Shown: in pieces, positions 34,324 through 42,829 of the stretch
Numbering within the stretch: the stretch's first letter is position 1
How the letters are laid out: the number at the start of each line of letters is the position of its first letter
Assembly: GCA_002239065.1 (NCBI GenBank)
Contig: MPNO01000021.1
Coordinates: 1-64,000 of the forward strand
Origin: Defluviicoccus sp. bin129
GTDB lineage: Bacteria > Pseudomonadota > Alphaproteobacteria > MPNO01
Length of the DNA: 64,000 nt
Direction: 5' to 3'
Notes under the pieces: generated by a model
What the model was told of the DNA's origin: nothing
What the model saw: only the letters and a program-made list of their open reading frames with translations
Database searches by the model: none
Program-made: the position numbers and the translations under genes

Positions 34324-36480
34324 TCAGCCGCCCGCCGCCCGGGCGAGGGCGACGACGTTGCGGATCAGCGCCCGGCCCCGCCCCGCCTCCAGGCCCAGGA
34401 TGGATTCCGGGTGGAACTGCACCGCCCAGACCGGGAGCGAGCGGTGCTGCAACGCCATCGCCACCCCGTCCGCGGTTCGGGCGACGACCTCCAGCGCCTC
34501 CGGCGCCCGGTCCCCGGCGACGTAGATCGAATGGTAGCGCCCCACCGAATAGCGGGCGGGCAGGCCGCGGAACAGGGGCACCGGGTCGGCCTCGATCTCC
34601 GACGGCTTGCCGTGAACCGGATAGTCGAGGATCTCGAGCCGCGCGCCGAAATGCTCGGCGATCCCCTGCAGGCCGAGGCAGACGCCGAACACCGGGATGG
34701 CGCGCGCCACGCAGGCGCCGACCGTCTCCGCCACGCCGAAATCGGCCGGCTCTCCCGGACCCGGCGAGAGCACCACCAGGCCGGGCCGGCGCTGGTCCAT
34801 CAGCCCGGGGTCGAAGCCGAAGCGCAGCGTCTCCACCGCCGCCCCGGTCTGGCGGAAGTAATCCGCCAGCGTGTGGACGAAGGAATCCTCGTGGTCCACC
34901 AGCAGCACGTCGAGCCCGGCGCCGACCGCCGCATCGCCGTTCTCCGCCGCCTGCGATGCCGCCGGCGGCTTGAGGACGTCGAGAAAGGCGGACGCCTTGA
35001 CGCGGATCTCGTCCTCCTCCTCGGCCGGGTCGGAATCGAACAGCAGCGTCGCCCCCGCCCGGACCGAGGCGACGCCGTCGCGGATCTGGATCGTGCGCAG
35101 CGCCAGCCCGGTATTCATGTTGCCGTTGGCGAAGGCGGCCCCGACCGCGCCGCCATACCAGCGCCGGGGCGAGCGCTCGCGGTCCTCGACGAACTGCATC
35201 GCCCATTTCTTGGGAGCGCCGGTGACCGTCACCGCCCAGGTGTGGGAGAGGAATCCGTCCAGCGCGTCGAAGCCGTCGCGCAATATCCCCTCGACATGGT
35301 CGACGGTGTGGATCAGCCTGGAATACATCTCGATCTGGCGCCGCCCGATCACCTTCACCGATCCCGGCTCGCAGATCCGCGACTTGTCGTTGCGGTCGAC
35401 GTCGGTGCACATCGTGAGCTCGGATTCGTCCTTCTCCGAGTTCAGCAGGGCGCGGATCTGGCGGGCATCGGCGATCGGGTCGCCGCCCCGCCGGATGGTG
35501 CCGGAGATCGGACAGGTCTCGATGCGCCGCCCCTCGACCCGGACGAACATCTCGGGCGAGGCGCCGACCAGGTATTCCCCCTCGCCGAGATTCATCAGGA
35601 AGCCGTAGGGCGCGGGGTTGACCCGCATCAGCCGCCGGAAGATCGCCGACGGAGGCTCGGCCGCCGGCAGCCAGCTCACCATCCCGGGCACGGTCTCGAA
35701 CAAATCGCCCGCGCGGAACTTCTCCTTCGCCCGCTGCACGGTGGCGGCGTACTCGCCCGGCGCGTGGTCGCACCCGCCCGGGCCCGGCGGGGCGAAGCGG
35801 AAGGGCTCGTCCGGCCCGCCGCGCGCGATGCCCGCCGTGGTCTCGCCGTCGATCTCGAACTCGTAGGACCGCCACGTCGCCTCGCCGCGCTGATGGTCGA
35901 CGACGAGGAGGCGGTCGGGCAGGTAGAGGACCAGGTCGCGGCTTCCGTCCTCGCGGTTGCTCTTGCGGTCGAGCGGCTCGAACTGGAAGGCGAGATTGTA
36001 GCCGAACGCGCCGTAGAGGCCGAGGAAGCGCTCGCGCCGGGGGGCGCGGAAAAAGTTCAGGACTTCGCGCAGGAGCGAGAACACCGAGGGCTGGCGGCTC
36101 CGCTGCTCCTCGGGGAAACGCCCCGCCGGCTCGCGGATCTGGAGCCGGAAACCGTCCCCGCAAGCCTCCAGGGACTCGACGAAATCCCAGCCCGCCGCGC
36201 GCGCCTCGAGCGCGCCCGCGAGGATGCGCCCGCGCGGCGACAGCGCCCGGATTCGCGCCGCGCGTCCCGCCGCCGAGACTTCCAGCGGCGGGTCGACGAA
36301 GCCCATGTCCCAGCGCGTGTAACGCCCGGGATACTCGAAATCGGACGACAGCAGCGCGCCGCGCCGCCGGTCGAGCCGGTCCACGAGGATCATCCGGGCG
36401 TTCTCGTAGGTCTCCGGCGCGCTCTCGCTGGCGACCCGCACCCCGCCCGCTGTGGTGAAACCGTCCCTTGCCTTCGACAT
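34324..36480 (-). CDS. trpE(G): Anthranilate synthase, fused TrpE-TrpG
   Basis: This 718-residue fusion catalyses the first step of tryptophan synthesis, chorismate plus glutamine to anthranilate. The TrpE part (to about residue 510) shows P-I-S-G-T-I-R-R-G, the L-T-M-C-T-D-V-D-R-N-D-K-S-R segment and F-A-N-G-N-M-N-T. The TrpG glutaminase part has the nucleophile G-V-C-L-G-L-Q and the F-H-P-E-S catalytic His-Glu. This fusion is the standard form in many alphaproteobacteria. Phenazine PhzE is the same architecture, but no phenazine genes occur here and the Trp-codon attenuator upstream settles the role. The start at 36480 gives a short natural leader before the core. Confidence 0.95.
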   Translation of the reverse strand: MSKARDGFTTAGGVRVASESAPETYENARMILVDRLDRRRGALLSSDFEYPGRYTRWDMGFVDPPLEVSAAGRAARIRALSPRGRILAGALEARAAGWDFVESLEACGDGFRLQIREPAGRFPEEQRSRQPSVFSLLREVLNFFRAPRRERFLGLYGAFGYNLAFQFEPLDRKSNREDGSRDLVLYLPDRLLVVDHQRGEATWRSYEFEIDGETTAGIARGGPDEPFRFAPPGPGGCDHAPGEYAATVQRAKEKFRAGDLFETVPGMVSWLPAAEPPSAIFRRLMRVNPAPYGFLMNLGEGEYLVGASPEMFVRVEGRRIETCPISGTIRRGGDPIADARQIRALLNSEKDESELTMCTDVDRNDKSRICEPGSVKVIGRRQIEMYSRLIHTVDHVEGILRDGFDALDGFLSHTWAVTVTGAPKKWAMQFVEDRERSPRRWYGGAVGAAFANGNMNTGLALRTIQIRDGVASVRAGATLLFDSDPAEEEDEIRVKASAFLDVLKPPAASQAAENGDAAVGAGLDVLLVDHEDSFVHTLADYFRQTGAAVETLRFGFDPGLMDQRRPGLVVLSPGPGEPADFGVAETVGACVARAIPVFGVCLGLQGIAEHFGARLEILDYPVHGKPSEIEADPVPLFRGLPARYSVGRYHSIYVAGDRAPEALEVVARTADGVAMALQHRSLPVWAVQFHPESILGLEAGRGRALIRNVVALARAAGG

Positions 36481-36524
36481 GACGCCTCCGCTTCGCCGGG
36501 GCTTCCGGGGGCCATGTCGCCTTG

Positions 36525-36559
36525 GCAAACGAAAATGGCTGCCCGGGTCCGGCAGCCAT
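36525..36559 (-). terminator. trp attenuator terminator
   Basis: Between trpL and trpE(G), a perfect 9-bp stem (ATGGCTGCC with GGCAGCCAT, 36535-36543 and 36551-36559) has a 7-base loop. On the minus strand it is followed by TTTTCGTTTG. This is an intrinsic terminator placed where a transcription attenuator should be, 31 bases after the leader peptide stop. Confidence 0.85.
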
Positions 36560-36590
36560 ACAAGTCACGCGCGAAATGCCGGCCGCCGCT

Positions 36591-36638
36591 TCAGGCGCGC
36601 CGCCACCAGCTCGTCGAGATCGAAACCGCATTCCGCAT
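36591..36638 (-). CDS. trpL: trp operon leader peptide TrpL
   Basis: A 15-codon frame encodes M-R-N-A-V-S-I-S-T-S-W-W-R-R-A, with two adjacent Trp codons just before the stop. It lies between a strong promoter and a terminator hairpin ahead of trpE(G), the exact arrangement of a ribosome-mediated attenuator. The -10 box ends only ten bases before the ATG, so the message is leaderless or nearly so, as known for Sinorhizobium trpL. When Trp-tRNA is scarce the ribosome should stall at W-W and the terminator at 36525-36559 should not form. Confidence 0.88.
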   Translation of the reverse strand: MRNAVSISTSWWRRA

Positions 36639-36648
36639 GACCGGGGTG

Positions 36649-36676
36649 AGGATACGCAGGGAGCGCGCGGGGTCAA
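36649..36676 (-). promoter_or_regulatory. trp promoter
   Basis: On the minus strand TTGACC (36676-36671) and TATCCT (36654-36649) are separated by 16 bases. Transcription would begin about at the trpL start codon. The promoter sits just 17 bases before the stop of the upstream CoA ligase gene, which marks the operon boundary. Confidence 0.7.
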
Positions 36677-36692
36677 CCGGCACCGACCGACC

Positions 36693-38024
36693 CTAGCCTC
36701 CCGGGCTGTCACCGACATGCACCAGCCGGGTCTTCATCGTCGACCTCGGGATAGTGCCGGGCGCCACAAGCTCGACGCGGGCGGTAAAGATCAGCTTCTC
36801 GCGGAGCGCCGTCTCCAGCGCCCTTGCCAGCGCGGGGAGGTCTCCGGCCGCCTCGCCGTGCTCGACCCGGACATGCAGCGGCGGGTCCACCGCGGGGCCC
36901 GGTCCGGGCAACACGATCCGCACCGCCCCGGTGGTCCGGGGGCGGAAGCCGGTAACCACGTCCTGGACCGCGGAAGGCCAGACATTGACGCCGCGCAGGA
37001 TCAGCAGGTCGTCGGTCCGCCCGACCACCCGGATACGCGGACCGGTTCTCCCGCTGGGGCACGGGCGGTTCCTGACGACGACCCGGTCGTGGCTGCGGAA
37101 CCGCAGCAGCGGCGCCGCCTCGCGGTCGATATGGGTGAATACCATCTCGCCTTCGATCCCGTCGGCGTCCGCCGGCAGCACCTTCCCCGAGACCGGGTCG
37201 ACGATTTCCATGATCGCCATGTCGGGCGCCAGGAAGTGCGCGCCGTCCTGCATGTCGCTCTCGGCGGCATAGACCGGGACGACGTCGGCGTTGCCGACCG
37301 ACTCGGTCACCCTGGCCTGCCAGGTTTCCTCGATATGGCGGCGGATTTCGGGAACCCCGCCGCCGGGCTCGGCGCCGACCGCCAGCCGCTCGACGCCGAG
37401 CTCCGCCACGTCGATGCCGCGCGCACGGGCCGCCTCCGCCAGATAGAGCGCATAGGACGGCGTGCAGGTGAGCGTGTCGGCCGCCATGCGGGCGATGGCG
37501 TCGAGCAGCCGGTCGGTCGCGCCCGCGCCGATCGGCAGGAAGGTCGCGCCGAGATCCTCTATCCCCTGCGCGAGCGGGATGCCACCGACGAAGAACCCGA
37601 TGCTGAAGCCCATCGCGACGGTCGATGTCGCGCGCACGCCCTGGCACCAGAACACGCGCCGGACCGCCTCCCGCCACAGCGCGGAGTCGTGCGCCGTCAC
37701 CGGGACGTAGGACGGCGCGCCGGTGGTGCCGGACGATGCGTGGACCCGCACGATACGATCCCGGTCGGCCGCCGCGTGACTGCCGAACGGGGGGTGCGAA
37801 TGCTGGCTTTCGCGCAGCTCCTGCTTGGTGGTGAAGGGCAGGCCGGCGAGATCTTCGACCGTTCGGATATCCTCGAACGAAGCGCCCGCCTGCGACAGCT
37901 TGCCGGCGACGAAGGGGGAGCGCGCCTTCAGATAGGCCATCTGGGCGCGGAGTTTCCGGTCCTGGAGCGCGCGGACCTCGTCCGGGCTGGCGGTCTCGAC
38001 CGGGCTCAGCGCGACAGGGTCCAT
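36693..38024 (-). CDS. Phenylacetate-CoA ligase (PaaK)-like AMP-forming ligase
   Basis: This 443-residue adenylate-forming enzyme belongs to the PaaK family. The P-loop S-S-G-T-T-G-A-P, the G-E-M-V-F-T-H-I-D-R-E A5-like motif, the R-T-D-D-L-L-I-L-R-G-V-N-V-W-P hinge region and the C-terminal P-R-S-T-M-K-T-R lysine motif are all present. It would activate an aryl or alkyl carboxylic acid to a CoA thioester. The gene lies downstream of the ABC transporter and amidase genes on the same strand. An acid set free by the amidase could be its substrate, which is inference from order. Probably a phenylacetate-like acid. Confidence 0.88.
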   Translation of the reverse strand: MDPVALSPVETASPDEVRALQDRKLRAQMAYLKARSPFVAGKLSQAGASFEDIRTVEDLAGLPFTTKQELRESQHSHPPFGSHAAADRDRIVRVHASSGTTGAPSYVPVTAHDSALWREAVRRVFWCQGVRATSTVAMGFSIGFFVGGIPLAQGIEDLGATFLPIGAGATDRLLDAIARMAADTLTCTPSYALYLAEAARARGIDVAELGVERLAVGAEPGGGVPEIRRHIEETWQARVTESVGNADVVPVYAAESDMQDGAHFLAPDMAIMEIVDPVSGKVLPADADGIEGEMVFTHIDREAAPLLRFRSHDRVVVRNRPCPSGRTGPRIRVVGRTDDLLILRGVNVWPSAVQDVVTGFRPRTTGAVRIVLPGPGPAVDPPLHVRVEHGEAAGDLPALARALETALREKLIFTARVELVAPGTIPRSTMKTRLVHVGDSPGG

Positions 38025-38147
38025 TCCATCCGTTCTCCCGATATGCCGCGCGCGACCGGATCGACCCGTCCGCGCCGGTCGAACCGAAGGGTTCGGGGCG
38101 TGGCGGAGGGACCGGCCTCAGTGGATCGCGGCATCGGCCCGCCCATC

Positions 38148-38840
38148 CTACACATGCATGTGCGCAGCCAGCGTGTCCTCCGTGATGTCCGCGGCCGCGC
38201 CCGCGAGCACCACCGCGCCGTGGTCCATGACCATCACCCGGTCGGCGATCTCGCGGGCGAAGGCGAGGTTCTGCTCGACCACCAGCAACGCCCGCCCCGC
38301 GGCCTTGGCCTCGTGCAGAAACCCCGCCATGCGCTCGACATTCTCCTGCTGCACGCCTTCGCTGGGCTCGTCCAGCAACAGCAATTGTCCGGTCTCGGCG
38401 ACGCCGCGCACGAAGGAGAGGATCTTGCGCTCGCCGCCGCTCAGCGTCCCGGCCGACTGGTCCATGCGCGCTTCGAGGATCGGGAAAGCGGCGAGCAGCG
38501 GGGCGTGGCGATGCGCGTCGAACGGTTCCATCAGGCCAAGATTGTCGCGCACCGAGAGGTTGTCGAACACTGGCCGTTCCTGGGGGCAGTAGACCAGGCC
38601 GAGCCGGTGCCGCCGGTCGGGGGCGAGCCCGTCGAGCGATCGCCCGGCGAAGTCCACCGTGCCCGATTGCAGCGGCAGATGGCCGGTCAGGAGGCGCATC
38701 AGCGTCGTCTTGCCGACCCCGTTGCGGCCGAGCACGCAGCAGGCCTCGCCGGCCGCGACCGCGCCCCCCACGCCGCGCACGACGGTGGTCGCGCCGTAGC
38801 CGCCGGTCACGCCGGCGAAGGAAAGCAGCGATCCGCTCAC
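38148..38840 (-). CDS. Branched-chain/amide ABC transporter ATPase LivF-type
   Basis: This is a 230-residue ATPase with Walker A G-R-N-G-V-G-K-T-T, signature L-S-G-G-E-R-K, Walker B L-L-L-L-D-E-P-S-E-G-V-Q and V-E-Q-N-L-A-F-A, typical of LivF/UrtE. It starts at GTG in a GTGA overlap with the fused livM-livG gene. It partners the ATPase domain of that fusion as a heterodimer. Confidence 0.92.
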   Translation of the reverse strand: MSGSLLSFAGVTGGYGATTVVRGVGGAVAAGEACCVLGRNGVGKTTLMRLLTGHLPLQSGTVDFAGRSLDGLAPDRRHRLGLVYCPQERPVFDNLSVRDNLGLMEPFDAHRHAPLLAAFPILEARMDQSAGTLSGGERKILSFVRGVAETGQLLLLDEPSEGVQQENVERMAGFLHEAKAAGRALLVVEQNLAFAREIADRVMVMDHGAVVLAGAAADITEDTLAAHMHV

Positions 38841-40567
38841 GCCGAGGCTCCGACATAGACGGCGCGGACCCGCTCGTCCGCCTGGATCTCCGCGACCGTG
38901 CCCGAGGCCAGCAGCCGGCCCTGGTGCAGCACGAAGACGCGGTCGGCCAGTTCGCGGACGAAGGTCATGTCGTGCTCGACGATCACCGTGCAGGCGTCGA
39001 GCCGGCCGCCGACCCAGCGAATCGCCTCGATGACTTCGCGGGTCTCGGCCTGCGACAGGCCGGCGGACGGTTCGTCGAGCAGGATCAGCCGCGGCTCGGC
39101 GATCAGCACCATGACGAGCTCGAGGATCTGGCGCTGGCCGTGCGACAAGTCGCCCGCCCTGCGGTCCTCGTCGGCCAGGAAGGGGAAGCGGGTTTGCGCC
39201 TCGCGCAGGATCGCGCTCGACCAGGAATGGCTCCGCATGCGGAGGAGATCGGGCAGGCGGGCGCGGCCGCCCCACAGGCCGATGTTGAAATTCTCCGCGA
39301 CGGTGAACTCGGGGAACAGGCTGGGCGCCTGGAACTTGCGGCCGACGCCGATGCGGCTCAACGAATCGGCGGTGGCGCCGGCGCGGTCCCGGCCGAAGAT
39401 CCGTATCTGCCCGCCGCGCACCGGCATCTCCCCGGTCATCGCGTTGAAGCAGGAGGTCTTGCCGGCGCCGTTCGGCCCGATCAGGCAGTAGATGCCGGGC
39501 CGGTCGACCGCCAGGTCGAGACCTTCGAGGATGCTCACCGATCCCATGCGGACGCGAATGTCGTCGAGCGCGAAGCCCGCCTCGGACGGTGCCACCGGCC
39601 GGTCCGGGCCGTCGCGGCCGCGCCCCGCGGGGCGGCGCCACAAGCGCTCGAACCAGGGCTCGACGAAGCCCATCAGCCCCTGGCGGAAATACAGCACGAC
39701 GACGATGAAAATCGCCGCGAGGATGACCTCCCAGTAGGAAATCTCGTCCCGCAGATCGGCGGTCAGGATGCCGATCAGGACGGCGCCCGCGACCGGGCCG
39801 TACAGCGTCGACCGCCCGCCGACGGCGGCCCAGATAACCAGATCGGCGGACAGGATGAAGCCGCAGAGCTGCGGCGTGACGAGACTCTGCTGGGGTGCGT
39901 AGAGCGCCCCGCCGATCCCGGCGAGCGCGCCGCTGATGCCGAACACGGCGGCCTTCGCGTTCTGCACCGCGAAGCCGCAGAACCGCACCCGCTGCTCGTT
40001 CTGCGCGACCGCCCGCCACAGAATGCCCGCCGGCGCGCGGCGCAGCCAGGCGATGCCGAGCACGCAGGCGGCGAGAGCCGCGGCGGAGACGTAGTAGAGG
40101 TCGATGAAATCGCCGAGACCCGGCAGGCCGGGAATGTTCTTGAGGCCGTTGAAGCCGCCGGTGACGTCGTTCCAGCTGTTGGCGATCTGGAAGGCGAGCA
40201 GGGTCAGCGCCAGGGTGATCATGGCGAAGAACGGCCCGGTCAGGGTGCGCCCGCGAAACACCAGGAGGCCGATGCCCCAGGCCAGCAGGCCCGGCGCCAG
40301 CGCCGCCCCCGGCAGCAGGAGCAGGAGCAGCCAGCTGTCCCTGAAGTGGATCAGCGACAGGCCGGACAGATACGCGGCCAGCCCGAAGAACATCGCCTGT
40401 CCCAGCGGCAGCAGCCCCGCCTGGCCCCAGCACAGGCCGACGCCGAGCGCCGCGATGGCGTAGAGGAAATAGAGCGCCAGCGTATAGGCCCAGAACTCGC
40501 CCACCAGATGCGGCAGGACGGCGAGCGCCGCGACCAGGGCGGCGCTATGTGCGAGGAAAGAGGCCAT
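38837..40567 (-). CDS. Fused LivM permease - LivG ATPase
   Basis: This 576-residue fusion joins a LivM-type permease (residues 1 to about 315, eight to ten hydrophobic segments, G-Q-A-M-F-F-G-L-A-A-Y and the G-G-R-S-T-L-Y-G-P-V-x-G-A pattern) to a LivG ATPase. The ATPase has Walker A G-P-N-G-A-G-K-T-S, signature L-S-H-G-Q-R-Q, Walker B L-I-L-L-D-E-P-S-A-G-L-S and V-E-H-D-M). LivM and LivG are usually separate; fusion keeps them stoichiometric. A charged, Pro-rich linker of about 25 residues joins them. Note the signature is S-H-G-Q rather than S-G-G-Q, as in many LivG/UrtD proteins. The gene overlaps livH upstream by 23 bases. Confidence 0.92.
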   Translation of the reverse strand: MASFLAHSAALVAALAVLPHLVGEFWAYTLALYFLYAIAALGVGLCWGQAGLLPLGQAMFFGLAAYLSGLSLIHFRDSWLLLLLLPGAALAPGLLAWGIGLLVFRGRTLTGPFFAMITLALTLLAFQIANSWNDVTGGFNGLKNIPGLPGLGDFIDLYYVSAAALAACVLGIAWLRRAPAGILWRAVAQNEQRVRFCGFAVQNAKAAVFGISGALAGIGGALYAPQQSLVTPQLCGFILSADLVIWAAVGGRSTLYGPVAGAVLIGILTADLRDEISYWEVILAAIFIVVVLYFRQGLMGFVEPWFERLWRRPAGRGRDGPDRPVAPSEAGFALDDIRVRMGSVSILEGLDLAVDRPGIYCLIGPNGAGKTSCFNAMTGEMPVRGGQIRIFGRDRAGATADSLSRIGVGRKFQAPSLFPEFTVAENFNIGLWGGRARLPDLLRMRSHSWSSAILREAQTRFPFLADEDRRAGDLSHGQRQILELVMVLIAEPRLILLDEPSAGLSQAETREVIEAIRWVGGRLDACTVIVEHDMTFVRELADRVFVLHQGRLLASGTVAEIQADERVRAVYVGASA

Positions 40568-41399
40568 TGGGGCGCAGCCAGAGAAACAGGATCGCGATGA
40601 CCAGCACCGTGGTGTAGCCCCAGGTCCGGTCCGAAACCGCGCTGACGACGCTCTCGACGCCGCCGATGACGCCGGAACCCGAGATCAGCCCGACGAGGCT
40701 GCCGAGCCCGCCGACCACCAGGACGAAGAAGGATTTGAGGATGAAATCGAGCCCCAGCGTCGGATTGACCGGCAGCAGCGGCGCCAGCATGACGCCGGAC
40801 AGCGCCGCCAGTCCGCAGCCGAAGACGAAGGTGTTGCGGGCCAGCGCGGTCACCGGAATGCCGACCGACGCGGCGAGCTCCGGGTTGTTGACCACGGCGC
40901 GGATCCGCCGCCCGGTGGCGCTGCGGACGAACCACCACACCAGCCCCGCGACCAGCGCGACCGAGACCAGCGTCAGCAGCAGCCGATAGGCCGGATAGTC
41001 GGCGCCGAGCACCTCGACGCTCCCGGTGAGCGGCGTCGCCACGCTGCGGAAGCCCCTGCCATACACCGCCTCGACCGCCTCGCGCAGCAGCATGCCGAGC
41101 CCCCAGGTCGCGAGCAGCGTATCGAACGGCCGGGCATAGAGCGGCCGCACCAGCACCCGCTCCACGACCAGGCCGAGAAAGCCGCAGACCAGCAAGGCCA
41201 GCGGCACGGCGGCGAGGAAGGGCAGGTCGTGCGCCTGGACGAAGAAGGCGCAATAGGCGCCGATCATGACGAACTCGCCATGCGCGAGATTCATCACGCC
41301 CAGCAGCCCGAACACGACGGCGAGGCCGAGGACGACGACCGCGAGCGTCGAGACCTCATACACCACGTTGAGGACGTTGGTGGTCAGGATCGGGTCCAT
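40545..41399 (-). CDS. Branched-chain/amide ABC transporter permease LivH-type
   Basis: This is a 284-residue permease with eight or nine hydrophobic segments and the L-G-V-M-N-L-A-H-G-E-F-V-M-I-G-A-Y motif of LivH/UrtB near the N-terminus. G-G-L-G-S-L-V-G and G-V-I-G-G-V-E-S mark the C-terminal channel part. It is followed by the overlapping livM-livG gene. An intercistronic hairpin separates it from the binding-protein gene upstream. Confidence 0.92.
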   Translation of the reverse strand: MDPILTTNVLNVVYEVSTLAVVVLGLAVVFGLLGVMNLAHGEFVMIGAYCAFFVQAHDLPFLAAVPLALLVCGFLGLVVERVLVRPLYARPFDTLLATWGLGMLLREAVEAVYGRGFRSVATPLTGSVEVLGADYPAYRLLLTLVSVALVAGLVWWFVRSATGRRIRAVVNNPELAASVGIPVTALARNTFVFGCGLAALSGVMLAPLLPVNPTLGLDFILKSFFVLVVGGLGSLVGLISGSGVIGGVESVVSAVSDRTWGYTTVLVIAILFLWLRPNGLFPRT

Positions 41400-41503
41400 C
41401 GCGCTCGCCGTTTCCCGCGGGGTTCGCTCGCGAGACTATCAGACGCGCCCGGTATCCGGATGAGGCGCGGCGGCCAGATTCCGCGTTCGATCCCCGGGGG
41501 CTT

Positions 41504-41532
41504 CCCCCGCGTCGTGCCCGAAGACGCGGGGG
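41504..41532 (-). promoter_or_regulatory. Intercistronic hairpin between binding protein and permease genes
   Basis: CCCCCGCGTC and GACGCGGGGG form a perfect 10-bp stem with a 9-base loop, 60 bases after the stop of the binding-protein gene. There is no following T-tract. Similar structures behind ABC binding-protein genes stabilise the 5' message and reduce readthrough, making the binding protein more abundant than the permeases; that role is inferred. Confidence 0.6.
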
Positions 41533-41592
41533 CCTGGGACCGGCGCGATCCTGGCGGCGGCGGCGCTGCCGGCCGCCGCCGCCCGGGCCGGG

Positions 41593-42777
41593 TCAGGCGC
41601 AGGTCTGGCCGTGCGCCACCGCCTTGAAGGTCTGGACGATGTCGAAGCTGGTTCCCTTGCACTCGGCAAGGTACATGTCCTTGACGACATGGCGGTTGGT
41701 CATGACGGCGGTGCCGGTCGGTGTCCTGTATTTCAGGTTGTCGGCCGCCGCCATCAGCCTGGCGGCATCCGTCCCGCCGGCCTTCTCGATCAGCGCCTTG
41801 GCGCAGTAGACCCCGCCATAGGTGTCCACGCCGATCATGCCGAGCTGCGGCGCCTTGGCCCCGGCGGCTTTCCTGTACCCCGCCTTGAACTTCGCGTTGG
41901 CCTCGCCCTTCTCGTTCTCGAAATAGGACATCGCGCTGTACAGGCCGCTCGAGCTCTTGTCGCCGATCCCGAGCAGGGTCTGCTCTTCCAGCAGATAGGA
42001 GATCCGCTTGATCGACTTGTCGAGGCCGAACCCGGCGAAGGTGCGGTTGAAGTTGATGTTGTCGCCGCCGACCAGGGTGATCACCACCAGATCGGGATTC
42101 CTGGCCTTGATGCGGGTTACCGCGTCCTCGAACTTGTTGGGCGCGCCGAGCGGCACGTATTCCTCGCCGACCACGTTGCCGCCGGCGGCGCCGATGTATT
42201 TCTTCGCCTGCTCGTTGGTCTTGCGCGGCCATACATAGTCGTTGCCGATGAGATAGTAGCTCTTGGTGCCGAGCGTCTTGGCCAGCCAGGTGATCGACGG
42301 CTGCACCTGCTGCTGGGGCGTATCGGCGGTCACATAGACGTTGGGGTTGCATTCCCCGCCTTCGTAGAGCGGCGTGTAGACATAGGGGATGCGGCCCTTC
42401 AGCGCCGCGACGATGGCTTCCCGCACCGCGCTGTCGTGAGAGCCGACCACACAATCGACCTTGTCGCGCAGCATCAGGCGGATCGCCGCCTTGGCGGCCT
42501 CGGCCGGAGGCGCGCCGCCGTCGGACGGCACGACCGTCACCTTGCGGCCGCCGATGCCGCCGCCGGCGTTGATCTCGTCGACGGCGAGCCTGGTGACCGC
42601 CGTCTGCGTCGGGCCGAACAGCGAGCCTGGACCGCTGAGCGCGTAGAAGGTGGCTATTTTCAGCTCTTCCGCGGCGCGCGCGCCGGTCAGGACGGAGGGC
42701 GCGACGACCGCCGCGCCCGAACCCAGCGCACCCGCGATGAAGCGGCGGCGCGACACCTGTCCAGTGGAATTCGGCAT
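41593..42777 (-). CDS. ABC transporter substrate-binding protein, amide/urea (FmdD/UrtA/AmiC) type
   Basis: This 394-residue periplasmic binding protein of the LivJ superfamily (Peripla_BP_5 type) has a Tat-like signal (S-R-R-R-F-I-A-G-A-L-G). The mature chain has Y-A-L-S-G-P-G-S-L-F-G, V-G-S-H-D-S-A-V-R-E-A-I, P-Y-V-Y-T-P-L-Y-E-G-G-E and the C-terminal R-T-P-T-G-T-A pattern typical of short-chain amide and urea receptors rather than of amino-acid receptors. The start at 42777 follows AGGGAG. Positioned after the amidase gene and before the permeases, it suggests import of an amide that is then hydrolysed. Confidence 0.9.
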   Translation of the reverse strand: MPNSTGQVSRRRFIAGALGSGAAVVAPSVLTGARAAEELKIATFYALSGPGSLFGPTQTAVTRLAVDEINAGGGIGGRKVTVVPSDGGAPPAEAAKAAIRLMLRDKVDCVVGSHDSAVREAIVAALKGRIPYVYTPLYEGGECNPNVYVTADTPQQQVQPSITWLAKTLGTKSYYLIGNDYVWPRKTNEQAKKYIGAAGGNVVGEEYVPLGAPNKFEDAVTRIKARNPDLVVITLVGGDNINFNRTFAGFGLDKSIKRISYLLEEQTLLGIGDKSSSGLYSAMSYFENEKGEANAKFKAGYRKAAGAKAPQLGMIGVDTYGGVYCAKALIEKAGGTDAARLMAAADNLKYRTPTGTAVMTNRHVVKDMYLAECKGTSFDIVQTFKAVAHGQTCA

Positions 42778-42829
42778 GGTTTTTTCTCCCTGTTTCCGGT
42801 TCCCATCGTCAGCCCTGCCGACGGATGGG

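Noticed and set aside
34324-36480. Phenazine-type PhzE or aminodeoxychorismate synthase
   Set aside because: The TrpE-TrpG order, the absence of phenazine or folate genes and the Trp-codon attenuator point to anthranilate synthase for tryptophan.
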